A stretch of 46,618 nucleotides of DNA from CBDBZL01 sp031399025. Its GTDB lineage: Bacteria; Pseudomonadota; Alphaproteobacteria; Sphingomonadales; Sphingomonadaceae. The notes beneath the pieces were generated by a model, which worked only from the letters and a program-made list of their open reading frames with translations, made no database searches and was not told the origin of the DNA. Below are positions 34,189-42,662 of this stretch, piece after piece. A program made the position numbers and the translations under genes. The number at the start of each line of letters is the position of its first letter. Within the stretch, counting starts at the first letter, position 1. The stretch spans positions 1 to 46,618 of the forward strand of contig JANNOJ010000009.1 of assembly GCA_031399025.1 (NCBI GenBank), in the 5' to 3' direction.

Positions 34189-34784
34189 GCCGCGGCGCGC
34201 TGCTCGGTGCGGGGCTGATGCTGCTGGCGGCCTGCACCGGCGCGCCCGAAGATAAGGCGGTGTCCTACGAGGACGAACTGGCCCGGGCGCGGGCGCAGGC
34301 TGCACCTGGCGCCGCCGCGCCGCGTCCTCCGCGGCCCGCCCGCGACCTGGCGGCCGCCCCGGTGGTGCCGGTCGGCGGCCCGCTGGAGATCGATGCGGCG
34401 GGCGGCCCGCTCCAGCTCGAGGCGCTGGGCCACGTCATCCAGGTCGATCTCGGACCGATCCTGGAGGGGTGCTCGTTCCAGCAGGACGGTGAGACCCTGC
34501 TCGTCGCCGGCGCCGAGCAAGACAGCGCCGCCCGGGGCCGCGGCGTGATCCAGGTCGGCGGCAGCCAGCGTCTGTTGGTGGGGGTACGGCCGGGCGGCCC
34601 GGGATACATCAATGCGGGGCCGGTATTGGCCGATGACGGGTTCACCGTCGAGGTGCGGCGCGGCGGGGGCGAAGGGCTCTCGGGTGAGATGGAACGCACC
34701 AGCTGGCCCGCCGAACTGGTGGTCCAGCGCGGCACTGCGGGCGAACACACCTATGGGCCCGGAACCTGGACCTGCGGCGTATGA
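34185..34784 (+). CDS. Predicted lipoprotein encoded between nuoC and nuoD
   Basis: The 199-residue protein begins MSRGALLGAGLMLLAACTGA, a lipoprotein signal with lipobox LAAC (C17). After a Pro/Ala-rich linker come a beta-rich region (GPLQLEALGHVIQVDLGPILEGCSF, residues about 75-100 in several strands) and a cysteine pair at C98 and near the C-terminus (TWTCGV) that could form a disulfide. I recognise no family. It overlaps nuoC by ATGA and precedes nuoD by 34 bp, so it is part of the operon and probably translationally coupled. Inferred: an envelope protein cotranscribed with complex I; whether it touches the complex is unknown. Confidence 0.8.
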   Translation: MSRGALLGAGLMLLAACTGAPEDKAVSYEDELARARAQAAPGAAAPRPPRPARDLAAAPVVPVGGPLEIDAAGGPLQLEALGHVIQVDLGPILEGCSFQQDGETLLVAGAEQDSAARGRGVIQVGGSQRLLVGVRPGGPGYINAGPVLADDGFTVEVRRGGGEGLSGEMERTSWPAELVVQRGTAGEHTYGPGTWTCGV

Positions 34785-34818
34785 ACCGAATGGCGCCAGC
34801 AATGCCGCGGGCAGCTAT

Positions 34819-36036
34819 ATGAGCAGCGGCCTGACTTTCGAACAATCGCCCACCACGGGCGATGCGACGATCGGCAATTACACGATCAATTTCGGCCCGC
34901 AGCATCCGGCCGCGCACGGGGTGCTGCGCATGGTAATGGAGCTGGACGGCGAGATCATCGAGCGGGTCGATCCGCATGTCGGCCTGCTCCACCGCGGCAC
35001 CGAGAAGCTGATCGAGCACAAGACCTACCTCCAGGCGCTGCCGTATTTCGACCGGCTCGATTATTGCTCGCCGATGTGCATGGAGCACTCCTGGGTGCTG
35101 GCGATCGAGAAGCTGCTCAACCTCGAAGTGCCGCTGCGCGCGCAATATCTGCGGGTGATGTTCGCCGAGCTGACGCGGATCAAGAACCACCTGCTCAACA
35201 TCGGCAGCCATGTGATGGACGTGGGCGCGATGACGCCCAACCTGTGGCTGTTCGAGTTGCGCGAAGACATCATGAACTTCTACGAGCGGGTCTCGGGCGC
35301 GCGGATGCATGCCGCCTGGTTCCGCCCGGGCGGGGTGCATCAGGACGTGCCGCTCAAGCTGCTCAGCGACCTTGGCGACTGGGTGGATCAGCGCCTGCCC
35401 GAGCTGTTCGACGATGCGATGAGCCTGGTGGTCGACAACCGCATCTTCAAGCAGCGCAACGTCGACATCGCCGTGGTCAGCCAGGAAGACGCGATCGCCT
35501 GGGGCTTTTCGGGCCCGATGATCCGCGCCTCGGGCGTGCCGTGGGATCTGCGCAAGAGCCAGCCTTACGATGTCTACGACCGGATGGATTTCGACGTGCC
35601 CGTGGGCACCAACGGCGATTGCTACGACCGGATGATGGTGCGCGTGCAGGAGGTGCGCCAGTCGGCGCGCATCATCAAGCAGTGCCTGGCCCAATTGCCC
35701 GATGGCCCGGTTCAGAGCCTCGACCGCAAGATCGTGCCGCCCAAACGGGCCGAGATGAAGCAGTCGATGGAAGCGCTGATCCACCACTTCAAGCTCTACA
35801 CCGAAGGCTTCCACGTCCCCGCCGGCGAGGTGTACGTGGCGACCGAAAGCCCCAAGGGCGAATTCGGCGTCTATCTGGTGAGCGACGGCAGCAACAAGCC
35901 CTACCGCTGCAAGATCCGCCCGACCATGTTCAGCCACCTGCAGGCGATGGACATGATGTGCCGCGGCCACATGCTGCCCGACGCCACTGCCATCCTGGGC
36001 GCGCTCGACGCGGTGTTCGGCGAGTGCGACCGGTGA
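34819..36036 (+). CDS. nuoD: NADH-quinone oxidoreductase subunit D
   Basis: The 405-residue subunit shows YTINFGPQHPAAHGVLR (quinone-site histidine region), VGLLHRGTEKLIEHKTYLQ, DRLDYCSPMCMEHSW and the C-terminal DPVFGECDR-type end (LDAVFGECDR). Known: with NuoB it forms the quinone-binding cavity; it is related to the NiFe-hydrogenase large subunit but lacks the metal cysteines. The start at ATG 34819 gives the usual short N-terminus; upstream in-frame extension falls in the lipoprotein gene. The stop overlaps the next small gene as GTGA. Confidence 0.97.
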   Translation: MSSGLTFEQSPTTGDATIGNYTINFGPQHPAAHGVLRMVMELDGEIIERVDPHVGLLHRGTEKLIEHKTYLQALPYFDRLDYCSPMCMEHSWVLAIEKLLNLEVPLRAQYLRVMFAELTRIKNHLLNIGSHVMDVGAMTPNLWLFELREDIMNFYERVSGARMHAAWFRPGGVHQDVPLKLLSDLGDWVDQRLPELFDDAMSLVVDNRIFKQRNVDIAVVSQEDAIAWGFSGPMIRASGVPWDLRKSQPYDVYDRMDFDVPVGTNGDCYDRMMVRVQEVRQSARIIKQCLAQLPDGPVQSLDRKIVPPKRAEMKQSMEALIHHFKLYTEGFHVPAGEVYVATESPKGEFGVYLVSDGSNKPYRCKIRPTMFSHLQAMDMMCRGHMLPDATAILGALDAVFGECDR

Positions 36037-36224
36037 AGCGAACGCTGGAACTGACGCGGGCCTGGGCGGCGATAACCGGCCTCGTACTGATCGCGGTGAT
36101 GATCGTGCTGGTGGCGAGCGGCCAATCGATCTCGCACGCGCTGCCGATGCTCGTTTCGGGCATCGTGGGTTACGAAATGGCGCTGATCGCGCACGATTAC
36201 TGGCGCAGGCGCCGGCATGGCTGA
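36033..36224 (+). CDS. Small membrane protein encoded between nuoD and nuoE
   Basis: The 63-residue product starts at GTG 36033 (GTGA overlap with nuoD). It has a basic N-terminus, a hydrophobic helix AAITGLVLIAVMIVLVASG, a second moderately hydrophobic stretch ALPMLVSGIVGYEMALI and a basic end DYWRRRRHG. Two short helices with both ends inside are likely. No family is recognised. It overlaps nuoE by 8 bp. Coupling at both ends suggests a conserved member of this operon rather than a chance frame. Confidence 0.75.
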   Translation: MKRTLELTRAWAAITGLVLIAVMIVLVASGQSISHALPMLVSGIVGYEMALIAHDYWRRRRHG

Positions 36225-36885
36225 TCGCGCGCCCCATCCCGATACCCCCGAACTGCGCGCGCGCTGGGGCGGGTTCGCCTGGACCCAGGCCCATGCGGCC
36301 GAGGCGAAGGCCATTGTGTCGCGCTATCCCGAAGGCCGCCAGCGCAGCGCGGTGATGCCGCTCTTATTCCTGGCGCAGGAGCAGGTCGGCGCGGAGACGA
36401 ACACGCAAGGCTGGTTGCCCATCCCGGTGATGGAATTCGTCGCCCGCGAGCTCGACATGCCGGCGATCCGGGTGCTCGAGGTCGCCAGCTTCTACATGAT
36501 GTACAATCTGGCGCCGGTCGGCCGCTTCCACGTCCAGGTGTGTGGCACCACGCCGTGCATGCTGCGCGGTTCGGACGAGATCATGGCCGCCTGCACCAAG
36601 CGCGGCATGAGGAAGGGGCACACTACGGCGGACGGGATGTGGACGCTGAGCGAGGTGGAGTGCATGGGCAATTGCGCCACCGCCCCGATGGTGCAGATCA
36701 ACCAGGCCAATTACGAGGACCTGACGCCCGAGCGGCTGGACGCGGTGCTCGACGCGCTGGCCCGCGGCGAGAGCCCGAAGGAGGGCACGCAGGAGCCCGG
36801 CCGGCATACCTCCGAGCCGCTCGGCGGGCCGACGACTTTGCGCGAGATGATCTGCGCCAACCACGATTACCGGAGCGAATGGTGA
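36217..36885 (+). CDS. nuoE: NADH-quinone oxidoreductase subunit E
   Basis: The 222-residue thioredoxin-like subunit has the N1a 2Fe-2S ligands in QVCGTTPCMLRG and VECMGNCATAPM, plus LEVASFYMMYNLAPVG. Known: NuoE sits beside NuoF in the NADH-oxidising module. The last 30 or so residues (ESPKEGTQEPGRHTSEPLGG) are a polar tail common in alphaproteobacterial NuoE. ATG 36217 lies inside the end of the small membrane-protein gene, and the stop joins the next start as TGATG. Confidence 0.97.
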   Translation: MADRAPHPDTPELRARWGGFAWTQAHAAEAKAIVSRYPEGRQRSAVMPLLFLAQEQVGAETNTQGWLPIPVMEFVARELDMPAIRVLEVASFYMMYNLAPVGRFHVQVCGTTPCMLRGSDEIMAACTKRGMRKGHTTADGMWTLSEVECMGNCATAPMVQINQANYEDLTPERLDAVLDALARGESPKEGTQEPGRHTSEPLGGPTTLREMICANHDYRSEW

Positions 36886-37028
36886 TGGACGCCGTGATCC
36901 CGATCATCATCGCGGTGGTGGCGATCATCATCGTCTGGAAGGTGCTCGCGGGCATCGTCAAGACCGTGGCGCTCGTCGCCATCCTGGCGCTCGCCGCGCT
37001 GGTGGTGTTCGGCGGGGGGCTGGGCTGA
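36885..37028 (+). CDS. Very small membrane protein encoded between nuoE and nuoF
   Basis: The 47-residue product is almost entirely hydrophobic: AVIPIIIAVVAIIIVWKVL, then GIVKTVALVAILALAALVVF and a Gly tail. It probably forms one or two helices. It starts at ATG 36885 (TGATG with nuoE; GTG 36882 is also in frame) and its own TGA shares an A with the nuoF ATG (37026-37030). Such tight packing on both sides, in the right frame, makes it a plausible real gene although it is below usual length limits. Function unknown. Confidence 0.7.
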   Translation: MDAVIPIIIAVVAIIIVWKVLAGIVKTVALVAILALAALVVFGGGLG

Positions 37029-38353
37029 TGCCGGAGATCACTTCGCTCGCCGACAAGGACCGCATCTTCACCAATCTCTACGGCTTCCAGGACTGGCGGC
37101 TGGCGGCGGCGCAGGCCCGCGGCGACTGGGACGACACCCGCGCACTGATGCTGCGCGGGCAGGACGCGATCATCGACGAGGTGAAGGCGAGCGGCCTGCG
37201 CGGCAGAGGAGGCGCGGGCTTTCCCACCGGCATGAAGTGGTCGTTCATGCCCAAAGAGAGCCCAAAGGACTCCAACGGCGTCGGACGGCCCAGCTTCCTG
37301 GTCGTCAACGCCGACGAGAGCGAGCCGGGCAGCTGCAAGGACCGCGAGATCATCCGCCACGATCCGCACAAGCTGGTCGAGGGCGCGCTGGTAGCCGGCT
37401 TCGCCATGCGCGCGCGGGCGGCCTACATCTACATCCGCGGCGAGTATATCCGCGAGGCGGAGGTGCTGGTCGCCGCCGTGGCCGAGGCCTACGACGCCGG
37501 CCTGCTGGGCCGGAACGCGGCCGGCTCGGGCTATGATTTCGACGTCTTCGTCCACCGCGGCGCGGGCGCCTACATCTGCGGCGAAGAGACCGCGATGATC
37601 GAGAGCCTGGAGGGCAAGAAGGGCCAGCCGCGGCTCAAGCCCCCGTTCCCGGCCGGCGCGGGGCTCTACGGCTGCCCGACCACGGTAAACAACGTGGAAT
37701 CGATCGCGGTCGTCCCCACCATCCTGCGGCGCGGCGCGGCCTGGTTCGCCGGCTTCGGGCGCGAGAACAACAAGGGCACCAAGCTGTTCCAGATCAGCGG
37801 CCACGTAGAGCGGCCCTGCGTGGTGGAGGAAGCGATGAGCATCCCCTTCCGCGAATTGATCGAGAAGCATTGCGGCGGCATCCGCGGCGGCTGGGATAAT
37901 CTGCTCGCGGTGATCCCCGGCGGTTCCTCGGTGCCGCTGGTGCCTGCCGCCGAGATGATGGACGTGCCGATGGATTTCGACGGCTGCAAGGCGGTCGGCT
38001 CGGGCCTGGGCACCGCGGCGCTGATCGTGATGGACAAATCCACCGACATCGTGCGCGCGATCAGCCGGCTCTCCTATTTCTACAAGCACGAGAGCTGCGG
38101 CCAGTGCACCCCCTGCCGCGAGGGCACCGGCTGGATGTGGCGGGTGATGGAGCGCCTGCGCACCGGTGAGGCGGGGGTCGAGGAAATCGACATGCTCCAC
38201 CAGGTCACCAAGCAGGTCGAGGGCCACACCATCTGCGCCCTGGGCGATGCGGCGGCCTGGCCGATCCAGGGGCTGATCAAGCACTTCCGCCCCGAGCTCG
38301 AGCGGCGGATTGCGGAGCGCGAGGCGGGCGAAGTGCGGGAGGCGGCGGAGTGA
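37028..38353 (+). CDS. nuoF: NADH-quinone oxidoreductase subunit F
   Basis: The 441-residue subunit has the NADH-binding loop LRGRGGAGFPTGMKW, the FMN region VVNADESEPGSCKDRE and GAGAYICGEETAMIESLEG, and the N3 4Fe-4S ligands in ESCGQCTPCREGTGW with a further C in HTICALGDAA. Known: NuoF oxidises NADH through FMN and hands electrons to the Fe-S chain. It is of full normal length. The stop overlaps the next gene as GTGA. Confidence 0.98.
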   Translation: MPEITSLADKDRIFTNLYGFQDWRLAAAQARGDWDDTRALMLRGQDAIIDEVKASGLRGRGGAGFPTGMKWSFMPKESPKDSNGVGRPSFLVVNADESEPGSCKDREIIRHDPHKLVEGALVAGFAMRARAAYIYIRGEYIREAEVLVAAVAEAYDAGLLGRNAAGSGYDFDVFVHRGAGAYICGEETAMIESLEGKKGQPRLKPPFPAGAGLYGCPTTVNNVESIAVVPTILRRGAAWFAGFGRENNKGTKLFQISGHVERPCVVEEAMSIPFRELIEKHCGGIRGGWDNLLAVIPGGSSVPLVPAAEMMDVPMDFDGCKAVGSGLGTAALIVMDKSTDIVRAISRLSYFYKHESCGQCTPCREGTGWMWRVMERLRTGEAGVEEIDMLHQVTKQVEGHTICALGDAAAWPIQGLIKHFRPELERRIAEREAGEVREAAE

Positions 38354-39057
38354 AGGCAGCGGCCTCGCACACTCTGACGTTATTGGCCGGTGCCTTCCTG
38401 GCAGTTGGCACAAACGCCCAGGAGCCTGATGTCATGGAGCCGGAACGTCAGCTGGGCACGCGTGCCATCCAGCGCCCTGAAACCATAGAGGGCGAGAAGG
38501 CTGGCGAGATCAACAAGGACTTCGCCGAGTGCGTCTACAAGAGAAGCAAGGCGGCTGCCGATCAGCTGCTGGCCTCTGGTGATCCGCTCAATACACCGTC
38601 CATCGAGTGGGGCGACGAAGACGATAAGGGTTCTCAATTCACCGGTCACGCCTGCCTTGGCAACTGGGCGAGCTTGCGAAACATGAGCCTGGAAATTTCA
38701 CCCTGGACTTTCCGGGCGATGATGGCCGAGGAGGCGTATCTGGCTCGGTTTCGCCAGCCGGCCGTCCTTGCCGCAAATGCCCAGGAAGCAACGGGCCGCA
38801 CTCTTCAAGGCGTCGATCTGCGAGCAGTGGGGATGATGGAGCTCGCCGACTGCATCACTTTTCGCGATACCCCCGCAGCCGATGCGCTGTTGCGCACGAC
38901 GCCGCAAAGTGCCGCTGAGCGGGATGCAGCCGTTGCGCTCGCACCGGTAGTGTCGGCGTGCCTGCTGGAGGGGCAAAGTTTCAGGGTGACGCCGCAGTCG
39001 ATCCGGGCGCTCGCCGCCGACGGCCTGTGGGCGCGCTATGCAAGGACGGTAGACTGA
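38350..39057 (+). CDS. Exported protein with internal duplication, encoded between nuoF and nuoG
   Basis: The 235-residue protein starts at GTG 38350 (GTGA overlap with nuoF) and has a signal peptide ending near TNAQ (residue 24). Two similar units follow: residues 58-134 (FAECVYKRSKAAADQLL, then ACLGN, SLEISPWTFRAMMAEEAYLARF) and residues 165-230 (LADCITFRDTPAADALL, then ACLLEG, SFRVTPQSIRALAADGLWARY). Each has a Cys near its start and a Cys in ACL, suggesting a disulfide per unit. Similar single proteins with FAECVV/ACL patterns occur in sphingomonads, as far as I recall, without known function. GC is lower than in neighbouring nuo genes by eye. The stop joins nuoG as TGATG. Confidence 0.8.
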   Translation: MKAAASHTLTLLAGAFLAVGTNAQEPDVMEPERQLGTRAIQRPETIEGEKAGEINKDFAECVYKRSKAAADQLLASGDPLNTPSIEWGDEDDKGSQFTGHACLGNWASLRNMSLEISPWTFRAMMAEEAYLARFRQPAVLAANAQEATGRTLQGVDLRAVGMMELADCITFRDTPAADALLRTTPQSAAERDAAVALAPVVSACLLEGQSFRVTPQSIRALAADGLWARYARTVD

Positions 39058-41078
39058 TGCCCAAAGTCACCATCGACGGCACCCAGATCGAAGTTCCCAA
39101 CGGCGCCACCGTGCTGCAGGCGTGCGAGCTGGCGGGCAAGGAGATCCCGCGGTTTTGCTATCACGAGCGGCTCAGCATCGCCGGCAATTGCCGCATGTGC
39201 CTGGTCGAGGTGAAGCCCGGGCCGCCCAAGCCGCAGGCGTCGTGCGCGCTGCCGGCGACCGAGGGCCAGGAGATCCGCACCGACAGCCTGATGGTCAAGA
39301 CGGCGCGCGAAGGGGTGATGGAGTTCCTGCTCATCAACCACCCGCTCGATTGCCCGATCTGCGACCAGGGGGGCGAGTGCGACCTGCAGGACCAGGCGAT
39401 GGCCTATGGCCGCGGCGGCTCGCGCTACCACGAGAACAAGCGCGCGGTGGCCGACAAGTACATGGGTCCGCTGATCAAGACGCAGATGACCCGCTGCATC
39501 CACTGCACCCGCTGCGTCCGCTTCTCCGAAGAGGTGGCGGGCGTGGACGAGATCGGCGCGCTTTACCGCGGCGAGGACATGCAGATCACCACCTACCTCG
39601 AGCAGGCGGCGCGGCACGAGCTTTCCGCCAATGTGATCGACCTGTGCCCGGTCGGCGCGCTCACCAGCGCGCCCTATGCCTACGAGGCGCGACCGTGGGA
39701 GCTGAAGAAGACGCTCTCGATCGACGTCTCGGATGCGGTGGGATCGAACATCCGGGTGGATTCGCGCGGCCGCCAGGTGCTGCGCGCGCTGCCGCGCAAC
39801 AACGATTCGGTGAACGAGGAGTGGCTGTCGGACAAGGCGCGCTATCAGGTGGACGGGCTGACCGCGCGGCGGCTCGACCAGGTGTGGGTGCGCCGCGAGG
39901 GGCGGTTGCAGCCGGCGGGGTGGAACGAGGCGTTCAACCTGATCGCTGCGGTGAAGCCGGGCAGCAGCGTGGCGGCGGTGGCCGGCGACCTGCTCGATTG
40001 CGAGACCATGTTCGCGGCCAAGGCGCTGCTGCGAGCGCTGGGGTCCGAGCTCATCGAGAGCCGGCAGACGGGGATGGACTACGCCGTCGACAACCTGGCG
40101 GGGGTGAACTTCAATTCCACCTTCGAGGGGATCGAGACCGCCGATGCGGTGCTCGTGATCGGCAGCCATTTGCGCTGGGAGGCGCCGCTGGTGAACGTGC
40201 GGCTGCGCAAGGCCGCCAAGCGCGGAGCCAAGGTGTTCCTGGTCGGGCCGCAGTGGGAGACGACCTACCCGGCCGAGTTCCTGGGCACCGATCTGGCCGT
40301 GCTGGGCGACTTGCCGAACCACGTCACCGAGGCTTTTGCGGCGGCCGCGCGCCCGGCGGTGGTCCTGGGCGCGGGCGGTCTCGCAGCGGGCGGGCACGGC
40401 GCCGCGCTCGGCCTGGTCGAGCCGCTCGGCCTGGTGAAAGAGGGCTGGAACGGCTTCAACGTCCTGCACCTGGCGGCGGCGCGGATGGGCGCGCTGATGC
40501 TCGGCTTCGCACGACCGCGTGGTATCGCCGAACTGGTTGGCGCCGCGCCCAAGGTGCTGCTGGCGCTGGGGGCGGACGAGATGAACTTCTCGCGCTTCCC
40601 GGGATCGCTCAAGGTCTATATCGGCCACCATGGCGACAAGGGAGCGGCGGCGGCCGACGTGATCCTGCCCGCCAGCGCCTATACCGAGAAGGCCGGGACC
40701 TACGTCAACACCGAGGGCCGCGTGCAGTTCGCCGACAAGGCGGTGTTCGCGCCGGGCGACGCGCGCGAGGACTGGACCATCCTGCGCGCCCTTGCTGACG
40801 TTCTGGGGCCCGATGCGCTGGGCGTGTCGGTGGGCTTCGACAGCTTCGACCAGCTGCGCGCGGCGATGATCGCCGAAGTGCCGGCGCTGGGGGTTGAGGG
40901 CCTGGTCGACTACGGCGCGCTCCCCGCCGCTCCCGGTGGCGTCATTCCTTCCCAGGCCATCACCTATCCGATCCGTGACTTCTACCTCACCAACCCCATC
41001 GCCCGCGCCAGCCAGGTGATGCAGCGCTGCTCGGCCGAACTGCTGCACGGTGACGTGATGCTGGAGGCGGCCGAGTGA
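39057..41078 (+). CDS. nuoG: NADH-quinone oxidoreductase subunit G
   Basis: The 673-residue subunit has the N1b ferredoxin domain (RFCYHERLSIAGNCRMC and SCALPA), the His/Cys N5 site (HPLDCPICDQGGECDLQD), N4 ligands (RCIHCTRCVRF and DLCPVGALTS) and a C-terminal molybdopterin-oxidoreductase-like domain without cofactor. Known: NuoG holds several Fe-S clusters between NuoF and NuoI. The length fits the alphaproteobacterial form (shorter than E. coli, without the extra N7-containing part). ATG 39057 is the TGATG start; upstream extension is in the previous gene. Confidence 0.97.
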   Translation: MPKVTIDGTQIEVPNGATVLQACELAGKEIPRFCYHERLSIAGNCRMCLVEVKPGPPKPQASCALPATEGQEIRTDSLMVKTAREGVMEFLLINHPLDCPICDQGGECDLQDQAMAYGRGGSRYHENKRAVADKYMGPLIKTQMTRCIHCTRCVRFSEEVAGVDEIGALYRGEDMQITTYLEQAARHELSANVIDLCPVGALTSAPYAYEARPWELKKTLSIDVSDAVGSNIRVDSRGRQVLRALPRNNDSVNEEWLSDKARYQVDGLTARRLDQVWVRREGRLQPAGWNEAFNLIAAVKPGSSVAAVAGDLLDCETMFAAKALLRALGSELIESRQTGMDYAVDNLAGVNFNSTFEGIETADAVLVIGSHLRWEAPLVNVRLRKAAKRGAKVFLVGPQWETTYPAEFLGTDLAVLGDLPNHVTEAFAAAARPAVVLGAGGLAAGGHGAALGLVEPLGLVKEGWNGFNVLHLAAARMGALMLGFARPRGIAELVGAAPKVLLALGADEMNFSRFPGSLKVYIGHHGDKGAAAADVILPASAYTEKAGTYVNTEGRVQFADKAVFAPGDAREDWTILRALADVLGPDALGVSVGFDSFDQLRAAMIAEVPALGVEGLVDYGALPAAPGGVIPSQAITYPIRDFYLTNPIARASQVMQRCSAELLHGDVMLEAAE

Positions 41079-42127
41079 CCGACTTCTTCGATACCACGCT
41101 CGGCCTCACTTACGGCTGGTCGTTCTTCCTCGCCAGCGTCAGCGGCATCCTGTTGATCGCCTTCCCGCTGATGCTGGCGGTGGCCATGGTGATCTACGTG
41201 GACCGCAAGGTGTGGGCCGCGATGGCGCTGCGGCGCGGCCCCAACGTGGTCGGGCCGTTCGGGCTGCTGCAGAGCTTCGCCGACGGGCTGAAGGTGTTCC
41301 TGCAGGAGACCATCATCCCTTCGGCCGCCAACAAGGGCCTGTTCCTGCTGGCGCCGATCATCACCTTCACGGTGGCGCTGCTCGCCTGGGCGGTGATCCC
41401 GTTCAACTCGGGCGCGGTGCTGGCCGACATCAACGTGGGCCTGCTCTACGTCCTCGCGATCAGCTCGCTGGGGGTCTACGGCGTCGTCATCGCCGGCTGG
41501 GCCTCGAACTCGAAGTACCCGTTCTTCTCGGCCATGCGCGCGGCGGCGCAGATGATCTCCTACGAGGTCTCGATCGGTTTCATCCTGGTGTGCGTGGTGC
41601 TGTGGGCCGGCACCTTCAACCTGAACGGCATCGTGCTGGCGCAGCAGGGCCATGGGCTGGGGATCGTCAACGGCTTCGTGTTCAACCCGCTGCTGTTTCC
41701 GCTGTGGGTGATGTTCCTGATCTCGAGCCTGGCCGAGACCGCGCGCGCGCCGTTCGACCTGACCGAGGCGGAGAGCGAGCTGGTCGCCGGCTACCAGACC
41801 GAATATTCCTCGATGAGCTTCGCGCTCTACTGGCTGGGCGAATACGCCAACGTCCTGCTGATGTGCGCGCTCAACGCCACGCTGTTCTTCGGCGGCTGGC
41901 TGCCGCCGCTGGATTGGGCGCCGCTCTACTGGATCCCCGGGTGGCTCTGGCTGTTCGCCAAGATCTTTTTCTTCTTCTTCATCTTCAGCTGGGTGAAGGC
42001 CACCGTGCCGCGCTACCGCTACGACCAGCTGATGCGGCTGGGCTGGAAGGTGTTCCTGCCGCTGAGCCTCGGCTTCGTCGTGCTCATCTCCGGCTATCTG
42101 ATGGCCACTGGACATTTCGCCCCATGA
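41075..42127 (+). CDS. nuoH: NADH-quinone oxidoreductase subunit H
   Basis: The 350-residue membrane subunit has eight or so helices and the conserved blocks VDRKVWAAMALRRGPNVVGP, LQSFADGLKVFLQE, ETARAPFDLTEAESELVAGY and RLPRYRYDQLM-like PRYRYDQLMRLGWK. Known: NuoH forms the heel of complex I and part of the quinone cavity and carries acidic residues in the link to the proton channels. It starts at GTG 41075 (GTGA overlap with nuoG) and ends as ATGA with nuoI. Confidence 0.98.
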   Translation: MTDFFDTTLGLTYGWSFFLASVSGILLIAFPLMLAVAMVIYVDRKVWAAMALRRGPNVVGPFGLLQSFADGLKVFLQETIIPSAANKGLFLLAPIITFTVALLAWAVIPFNSGAVLADINVGLLYVLAISSLGVYGVVIAGWASNSKYPFFSAMRAAAQMISYEVSIGFILVCVVLWAGTFNLNGIVLAQQGHGLGIVNGFVFNPLLFPLWVMFLISSLAETARAPFDLTEAESELVAGYQTEYSSMSFALYWLGEYANVLLMCALNATLFFGGWLPPLDWAPLYWIPGWLWLFAKIFFFFFIFSWVKATVPRYRYDQLMRLGWKVFLPLSLGFVVLISGYLMATGHFAP

Positions 42128-42609
42128 CCGTCGCCCAGCTCGTCAAGTCCTTCACCCTGTGGGAATTCCTCAAGGCGCACGCGCTCACGCTGAAGTACTT
42201 GTTCAAGCCCAAGGCGACGCTCAACTACCCGTTCGAGAAGAACCCGATCTCCCCGCGCTTCCGCGGCGAGCATGCGCTGCGGCGCTATCCCAATGGCGAG
42301 GAGCGCTGCATCGCTTGCAAATTGTGCGAGGCGGTGTGCCCGGCGCTCGCCATCACCATCGAGAGCGAGCCGCGCAGCGACGGCAGCCGCCGGACCACCC
42401 GCTACGACATCGACATGACCAAGTGCATCTATTGCGGCTTCTGCCAGGAGGCATGCCCGGTGGACGCGATCGTCGAGGGGCCGAACCTGGAATATTCGAC
42501 CGAGACCCGCGAGGAGCTGCTTTACGACAAGGCCAAGCTCTTGGCCAACGGCGACAAGTGGGAGCGCGCGCTGGCGGCAAACCTTGAAGCGGACGCGCCC
42601 TACCGCTAG
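42124..42609 (+). CDS. nuoI: NADH-quinone oxidoreductase subunit I
   Basis: The 161-residue 8Fe ferredoxin has two cluster motifs, CIACKLCEAVCP and CIYCGFCQEACP, giving N6a and N6b. Known: NuoI passes electrons from NuoG to N2 in NuoB. The N-terminal region (FLKAHALTLKYLFKPKATLNY in two parts) is an amphipathic anchor. After its stop there is a 53-bp gap, the largest in the downstream half of the operon, containing the palindrome GCTTTC-A-GAAAGC at 42646-42658. Confidence 0.98.
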   Translation: MTVAQLVKSFTLWEFLKAHALTLKYLFKPKATLNYPFEKNPISPRFRGEHALRRYPNGEERCIACKLCEAVCPALAITIESEPRSDGSRRTTRYDIDMTKCIYCGFCQEACPVDAIVEGPNLEYSTETREELLYDKAKLLANGDKWERALAANLEADAPYR

Positions 42610-42662
42610 GCGGCTCGGCGACTCTCCTGCCCGTGCGCTTCAGGGGCTTTCAGAAAGCACCG

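Noticed and set aside
42646..42658. GCTTTC-A-GAAAGC palindrome before nuoJ as a terminator
   Set aside because: A 1-nt centre cannot form a normal hairpin loop and no T-run follows; nuoJ is expected to be cotranscribed.
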